A stretch of 32,266 nucleotides of DNA, taken from contig JAKUNM010000012.1 of the NCBI GenBank assembly GCA_022451865.1, forward strand, positions 1-32,266. The letters are read 5' to 3'. Below the pieces are notes generated by a model that worked only from the letters and a program-made list of their open reading frames with translations, made no database searches and was not told the origin of the DNA. Origin of the DNA: Dehalococcoidia bacterium (GTDB lineage Bacteria; Chloroflexota; Dehalococcoidia; UBA2979). Shown here piece after piece: positions 27,196 to 32,266 of the stretch (position 1 is its first letter; each line of letters starts with the position of its first letter). Position numbers and translations under genes: made by a program.

Positions 27196-27753
27196 CTAGA
27201 ATGGATTGCTTTCACCATCTGGAACTGTTACCTCAAAAGTATTCAGAGTTAGAGATACCAAGCAGTAATATCCCATTATTCCGACGAGATCGATTATTCC
27301 ATTTTCTCCAATTTGTTCTTTTGTAATTTCGTACGTTTGTTCACTGATTCTATTAGTTGCAAAATATTCTTTAACAAAAATGTAAACTGCGTTGTATTGT
27401 TGTCCTTTGTCAGTTTTTGAAAAGATTGGCTGATCGCCTACGCGTACCGATTCAATGATTTCATCTGGTAAGCCAGCCTCTCGAGCTAGTCGTGCATGTG
27501 CCCAAAATTCAAATTGTGCTGTCCAATGTTTTCCGGTCAAGATAATTGCTAATTCTGCTACATCAGGGCTTAAACTTGTGTCAAAGCGACAATATGCTCC
27601 AAGATGTTGGACTCTGTCACATAATTCAGGTCTCCTAAGTAGTGATTCAAATGGGCCACGCATACTTCCTCGAGGACCTGAAAGCATTTTATCGACTACT
27701 ACCTGCTGTTGTGCAGATAAATTATCAAGATCAATAGGTGATAGACGAGGCAT
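27196..27753 (-). CDS. Carboxymuconolactone decarboxylase-fold protein, second paralog
   Basis: LSPDVAELAIILTGKHWTAQFEFWAHARLAREAGLPDEIIESV and C-terminal LVGIMGYYCLVSLTLNTFEV, same layout as 22142-22699. Confidence 0.83.
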   Translation of the reverse strand: MPRLSPIDLDNLSAQQQVVVDKMLSGPRGSMRGPFESLLRRPELCDRVQHLGAYCRFDTSLSPDVAELAIILTGKHWTAQFEFWAHARLAREAGLPDEIIESVRVGDQPIFSKTDKGQQYNAVYIFVKEYFATNRISEQTYEITKEQIGENGIIDLVGIMGYYCLVSLTLNTFEVTVPDGESNPF

Positions 27754-27843
27754 AACAACTCCTAAATTTTATATATATAAATTTCATACTAACGGAATGG
27801 TGTAGGTTTTTAATGGCTTTGTCAAAAATATGTTTGTTAAGAA

Positions 27844-28110
27844 TTATCCTCCACCAATAGGTGGAACTAGATAAATTTGTGCATCTGCAGATAACGGTTG
27901 AATAAGATTGCCATCTTCTAAAATTGTGCCGTCAATTGCGACTGCTATATCAGGGCGTAGTGAATCATCTTGTATGATTCTGTCGACTAGATCAGGATAT
28001 AATTCACTAACTTTCCTAAAAATTGCACGTAAATTATTTCCTTCTACGACAATCTCTTTTTCATCGTTACTGAGGTGAAATAATACAGCAGGTATATGTA
28101 GTGTTGGCAC
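27844..28110 (-). CDS. MoaD/ThiS-like ubiquitin-fold sulfur carrier
   Basis: 88 aa, beta-grasp length and layout, ending in LVPPIGGG (C-terminal Gly-Gly). Confidence 0.85.
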   Translation of the reverse strand: MPTLHIPAVLFHLSNDEKEIVVEGNNLRAIFRKVSELYPDLVDRIIQDDSLRPDIAVAIDGTILEDGNLIQPLSADAQIYLVPPIGGG

Positions 28111-28117
28111 CGTTTAC

Positions 28118-30403
28118 CTAATCTTTAATGACATCCATCTCTTCTAATAAGACTTGAGGTGATGCGGGAAGATTTTGTACTCTTACGCCTACAGCATCAA
28201 AAATCGCATTTGCTATTGCGGCTAATGGTGGAACTATTGGTACTTCTCCTACACCTCTAACTCCATATGGATGTCCTGGGTTAGGCACTTCAACCATAAC
28301 AGTGTCGATCATGGGTAGATCATTTGAAACAGGCATTCGATAATCTAAGAAAGAAGAATTTAGCATTTCTCCGCTTTCTGAGTAAACGTATTCTTCATTA
28401 AGTGCCATGCCTATGCCTTGTACTGCTCCTCCTTGAATTTGTCCTTCACAATAGTCTGGGTGAATAGCTCGTCCAACATCCTGGATAGCTGTATAGCGTA
28501 AGACTGTCACTTTTCCAGTTTCTCTATCCACTTCAACATCGGCTATGTGTGCACCATAACATTCACCAATTTTCCCAACATTAGTAGACACTAAGTCTGC
28601 TTGTCCTTGTATCATTCCTCCGGTCGTGGGTAATCGGCGAGAAATTTCTTTAAATGTCATCTTCTGATTGTCTGGTCCATAAATGGTCGCATCTTTTGGA
28701 TTATAATTCACATCGACTGCATTAACTTCCCAAATGGATGCAACTCGCTCTTCTATCTGCGCACGAACGTCTAATGCTGCTTGATAGACAGCCCATCCAG
28801 TTGCAAATGTGGTCCGACTTCCTCCAGTGTTACCTGTATATCCGATAGTATCGGTATCTCCAACCAAAGAGTTGATATCTTCATAAGGTATACCTAATGT
28901 TTCGGCAAATTGCATAGCCAAAGCAGCTCGTTGACCACCAATATCTACTGAACCGGTTACTAAAGTGACAGTTCCATCTTCATGAAGATTAGCATAAGCA
29001 CTTGATTCTCCACCTCCATTTTGCCAAAAGCCCATCGCCACTCCTCGGCCTATATCAGGTTTAGTTATTTCCGAAAGATAGTGTGGATGGGTCATCGTTG
29101 CTGTAATGACTTCCTGTACTCCAATAGAACCATGTACTGCACCATCACTTCGTGGCATGCCTTCGGAGGTTCCATTTTTTTGCCTGAGTTCCATCGGATC
29201 TATTTCGATCATACGTGCTAATTCATCTAATGCTGCTTCAACGCCGAAACCTGATGCCGGAGCTCCTGGTGCACGGTAGGCAGCCACTTTTGGACGATTC
29301 ACTACAATATCAAGGCCGACAATGCGTTGATTTGGGATATCATAGGTCGCAAGTGCACATCTTGCTCCACCAGCAACAGGGGAACCTGGGTAAGCACCAG
29401 CTTCATATTCCAGTCTAAGATCTGCTGCAACTAACTCGCCATCATTTTTGGCCCCAATTTTTACGAAACATCTTGTGCCAGATGTAGGCCCTGTTGCCTC
29501 AAGAACTTCGGTTCGATTCATAGAAAGTTGAACAGGGTGCCCTGATTTCTTTGAGAGTAGAGCAGCTATTGGTTCAAGGTATACAACATTTTTGGCACCG
29601 AACCCACCTCCAATTTCAGCTGGAATTACTCGAAGGTCTCCCAGTGATAAATTTAATGTACGTGCAAGATTTTGCCTGATACCAAATGCTCCCTGTGTAC
29701 TAGTCCAGATAGTCACTTTGCCGTCGCGATTCCAAGTTGCTGTTCCATTATGTGGTTCGATATATCCTTGGTGTGCCATGGCTGTTTCATATACTCTATC
29801 AATTACAATGTCAGCATCTGCAAAACCTTGGTCTAAATCACCCATTCTTAATTCCATAGTTCTAGCAATGTTTGAAGGTTGTCCGTCTATTTCTTCAAAA
29901 AGGCCATCCACTAGTTCTGAGAGACCATCGTCATGGAGTATTGGTGCGTTGGGATTGAGGGCATCTTCAATAGATGTAACTGCCGGTAAAACTTCATATT
30001 CGACCTCTATTAGATTTGCGGCATCTTCTGCGATATGAATATCAGAGGCAGATATTGCTGCAACAGGATGACCTCGAAAAAGTACTTTTCTTCTGGCCAT
30101 GATCCGTTCAGTATCCCAGGCAGCTGGTTGAGCTCCTCGGATGGTTTGCATAATTTTTTCAGAAGGTTCAGGGAAGTCATCGTGTGTAATTACGGCATGT
30201 ACACCAGGAAGTTTAAGTGCTTTGGAAAAATCTATTGACTTAATTAATGCGTGTGCGTGTGGACTTCTCAAAACTTTTCCATACAACATCCCTTGTAACT
30301 TTACATCCGCACCATAGATTGCATGTCCAGTCACCTTGTCTACACCATCAGGTCTTACTGGATTAGTCCCAATTACTGCGAACTCATTGTTATTGCTGCT
30401 CAC
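28118..30403 (-). CDS. Xanthine dehydrogenase / aldehyde oxidase family molybdopterin-binding large subunit
   Basis: GTNPVRPDGVDKVTGHAIYGADV, EIGGGFGAKN, AAYRAPGAP, catalytic-Glu region GVRGVGEVPIVPPLAAIANAI. Confidence 0.95.
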   Translation of the reverse strand: MSSNNNEFAVIGTNPVRPDGVDKVTGHAIYGADVKLQGMLYGKVLRSPHAHALIKSIDFSKALKLPGVHAVITHDDFPEPSEKIMQTIRGAQPAAWDTERIMARRKVLFRGHPVAAISASDIHIAEDAANLIEVEYEVLPAVTSIEDALNPNAPILHDDGLSELVDGLFEEIDGQPSNIARTMELRMGDLDQGFADADIVIDRVYETAMAHQGYIEPHNGTATWNRDGKVTIWTSTQGAFGIRQNLARTLNLSLGDLRVIPAEIGGGFGAKNVVYLEPIAALLSKKSGHPVQLSMNRTEVLEATGPTSGTRCFVKIGAKNDGELVAADLRLEYEAGAYPGSPVAGGARCALATYDIPNQRIVGLDIVVNRPKVAAYRAPGAPASGFGVEAALDELARMIEIDPMELRQKNGTSEGMPRSDGAVHGSIGVQEVITATMTHPHYLSEITKPDIGRGVAMGFWQNGGGESSAYANLHEDGTVTLVTGSVDIGGQRAALAMQFAETLGIPYEDINSLVGDTDTIGYTGNTGGSRTTFATGWAVYQAALDVRAQIEERVASIWEVNAVDVNYNPKDATIYGPDNQKMTFKEISRRLPTTGGMIQGQADLVSTNVGKIGECYGAHIADVEVDRETGKVTVLRYTAIQDVGRAIHPDYCEGQIQGGAVQGIGMALNEEYVYSESGEMLNSSFLDYRMPVSNDLPMIDTVMVEVPNPGHPYGVRGVGEVPIVPPLAAIANAIFDAVGVRVQNLPASPQVLLEEMDVIKD

Positions 30404-30506
30404 GTATGAACTCCTTATTCTGAATGTATGCCATAGACAGATAATACATTGTTCACAAGATTAAAGCTAAATTGAGAATGAAATAACAATTTTGGAAGGA
30501 GAATTT

Positions 30507-30917
30507 ATGTCATCAGATAATTTGATTGAAGAAGGTTCTGGATTGCATTTAGATTTTAGTAAAATTTTAAGTATTAAAAATGATGTAATTCCCTGTGCAG
30601 TACAAAACATCGACTCAGGAGAGGTAATTCTTGTTGCATATGTTAATGATGAAGCACTGAAACTTGCACTAAAAACTCATACCGCCGTTTTTTGGAGTAC
30701 TTCGCGGAATGAACTTTGGGAAAAAGGAAAGACATCTGGTGAAACGTTTACCCTATTGGAAGTATTAGTAAATTGTGAGCAAAATTCGTTAGTTTATAAA
30801 GTTAGGCCTAACGCTGGGGGTATTTGCCATACTAAAAATCAAAACGGTGATTCACGAAACTGTTACTACCGGTCAGTTGATTTCAGTTCTACTTCACTTA
30901 AGAATATTGATCTTTAG
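30507..30917 (+). CDS. hisI: Phosphoribosyl-AMP cyclohydrolase
   Basis: VILVAYVNDEALKLALKTHTAVFWSTSRNELWEKGKTSGETF, NCEQNSLVYKV, GGICHTKN...RNCYYRS. AAGGAGAA precedes ATG 30507. Confidence 0.9.
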   Translation: MSSDNLIEEGSGLHLDFSKILSIKNDVIPCAVQNIDSGEVILVAYVNDEALKLALKTHTAVFWSTSRNELWEKGKTSGETFTLLEVLVNCEQNSLVYKVRPNAGGICHTKNQNGDSRNCYYRSVDFSSTSLKNIDL

Positions 30918-32266
30918 CGGTGTAATTCTGAGTCTTCTTGGAAAGCTCTTGTTCTAACCGTAAAAATTGAATCACCAGAAAGCACTCCACCTCTACTGAA
31001 TAATCTTCCAAATTCCCAATTGGAAAGCCCTAGTTCAGGACGATTAAGTGCATATTGGCCATCTACCCAACGTGTCATACCGTTCCCAATAAAGGGAGAA
31101 TCTATATGATCAAAACAATATGCGTGTTCTGCAGGATCATTAGAAATTAAGCTAGCGATAAAATGTGGGCTGTATCGGTTGAACAAATTGATTGCATCAT
31201 CAATATCTTCAGCAACTGTTATAGTTAATTCTGGATGTATATCCCATTCCCATTCTGTTCCGATTGCATTGACGTCTATTGTATCAGTTTGAGGTTCTGT
31301 CTTTGTTGAACCATTGATTGAAAAATTTTGTTTTTCAAACCATTCTTTTGGGACTAGATCCTTATGTTCTGAGACTATATGTAACTTAACATATGTATCA
31401 CCAATTTTTTGTATTTGTGCTAATGCTTGAAATAATGCTTCTTTCAAGTGTTCAATACTATCCTTGGTAAGAACAAGGGTATTCAGCGTATTACATACTT
31501 TTCTATCAAGTGAATACGTGATGGCGTTTATAAAATCATCGAGATCTGCATTTTTCGTTGCTAGAATCCACGCGCCACCAGTTCCATGTAAACTTACGGG
31601 AGTCCCTGTTTGTCGAGCTACTGCGCCAAGTTGATTCACTGCATCACCTGAACCTCTGGCAATTGCTAATGCAAGTCTGTTGTCAGAAAACATGGCCCAT
31701 CCTGCCGCATGTGTTTCGCTAGCAACTAGTGATACTGCACCAGTAGGCAATCCTGACTTTTTGAGTGCTGGTTGTAGAGCATATTGTGTAATTGCTTTTG
31801 CTGTACCAAGTGCATCTGAACCTATGCGAAAGACAACTGTATTTCCAGTTTTTAAGACTCCAGTTGCATCGGCAAAAACATTTGGTCTTCCTTCAAAAAC
31901 AAATCCTACAGGACCTAATCCAGAATGAATTTGTTCTACTTTCCATCCAGAATGTTCAATTGTTTCTATGACCTGCCCTCGTACTGCTTTACTATCTCTC
32001 CACATGCGCAAACCATTGATCATTTCTGTTCTCATTTTTTGCGATAGGATTAATCGTTCTGTAGATCTTCCTGATTTTTGTGCACGAAGCACGTCTTTTT
32101 CATTAGCACGAATAATTGGTTCGAATGAGTTTTCTTCTTCTAGATGTTGAGCAAAAATTTCATAAAAATTTGAAATTTGTTGATTTGTAATACTTCCCAT
32201 TTTTTTGAATGCATTATATGCATCAGAAACTGCTTCATTTGCGATATTCCATGCTTCAGCTGGAAT
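30914..32266 (-). CDS. Glutamate-5-semialdehyde dehydrogenase (gamma-glutamyl phosphate reductase)-like, divergent; N-terminus runs off the window
   Basis: GPVGFVFEGRPNVFADATGVLKTGNTVVFRIGSDA, ARGSGDAVNQLGAVARQTGTPV, RKVCNTLNTLVL (catalytic Cys). The reading frame stays open past the listed Met at 32200 to the edge (IPAEAWNIANEAVSDAYNAFKKMGS). Confidence 0.82.
   Translation of the reverse strand: MPAEAWNIANEAVSDAYNAFKKMGSITNQQISNFYEIFAQHLEEENSFEPIIRANEKDVLRAQKSGRSTERLILSQKMRTEMINGLRMWRDSKAVRGQVIETIEHSGWKVEQIHSGLGPVGFVFEGRPNVFADATGVLKTGNTVVFRIGSDALGTAKAITQYALQPALKKSGLPTGAVSLVASETHAAGWAMFSDNRLALAIARGSGDAVNQLGAVARQTGTPVSLHGTGGAWILATKNADLDDFINAITYSLDRKVCNTLNTLVLTKDSIEHLKEALFQALAQIQKIGDTYVKLHIVSEHKDLVPKEWFEKQNFSINGSTKTEPQTDTIDVNAIGTEWEWDIHPELTITVAEDIDDAINLFNRYSPHFIASLISNDPAEHAYCFDHIDSPFIGNGMTRWVDGQYALNRPELGLSNWEFGRLFSRGGVLSGDSIFTVRTRAFQEDSELHR

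Noticed and set aside
27764-27784. AAATTTTATATATATAAATTT near-palindrome upstream of the second CMD gene
   Set aside because: Pure AT low-complexity sequence in an AT-rich genome; more likely promoter context than a specific site.

Overview
This 32.3 kb window is AT-rich, densely packed and bacterial. It carries housekeeping genes: rsmD, coaD, a DivIVA-like coiled-coil gene, leuS, crcB, a cyclophilin, hisI and a divergent proA-like gene. A long accessory catabolic region lies between them: CaiB/BaiF CoA-transferase, two-subunit TPP decarboxylase, thiolase plus DUF35 Zn-ribbon, two D-2-hydroxyacid dehydrogenases, PLP aminotransferase, SCOT-like CoA-transferase A/B, a PAL-like NHL beta-propeller, Ldh2-type dehydrogenase, LLM oxidoreductase, two CMD-fold proteins, enoyl-CoA hydratase/isomerase, two MFS transporters, and a MoaD-like protein next to a molybdenum hydroxylase large subunit. 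By inference only, this content resembles uncultivated marine Chloroflexota (SAR202-like). No CRISPR array, tRNA, rRNA or transposase was seen. Observations that most deserve follow-up: (1) an in-frame TGA cutting off a thiolase C-terminus, with a protein-like tail after it; (2) an unlisted ORF at 22719-23015 (minus) that also has an in-frame TGA and lacks an ATG/GTG/TTG start; (3) an unlisted 59-aa membrane microprotein upstream of leuS; (4) a long perfect inverted repeat between divergent CoA-transferase and TPP-decarboxylase genes; (5) a five-gene operon that includes a PAL-like propeller; (6) seven convergent junctions with almost no intergenic DNA; (7) a perfect hexanucleotide array encoding a Pro-Thr tail that abuts rsmD. 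All family calls come from reading motifs by eye; no searches were run.
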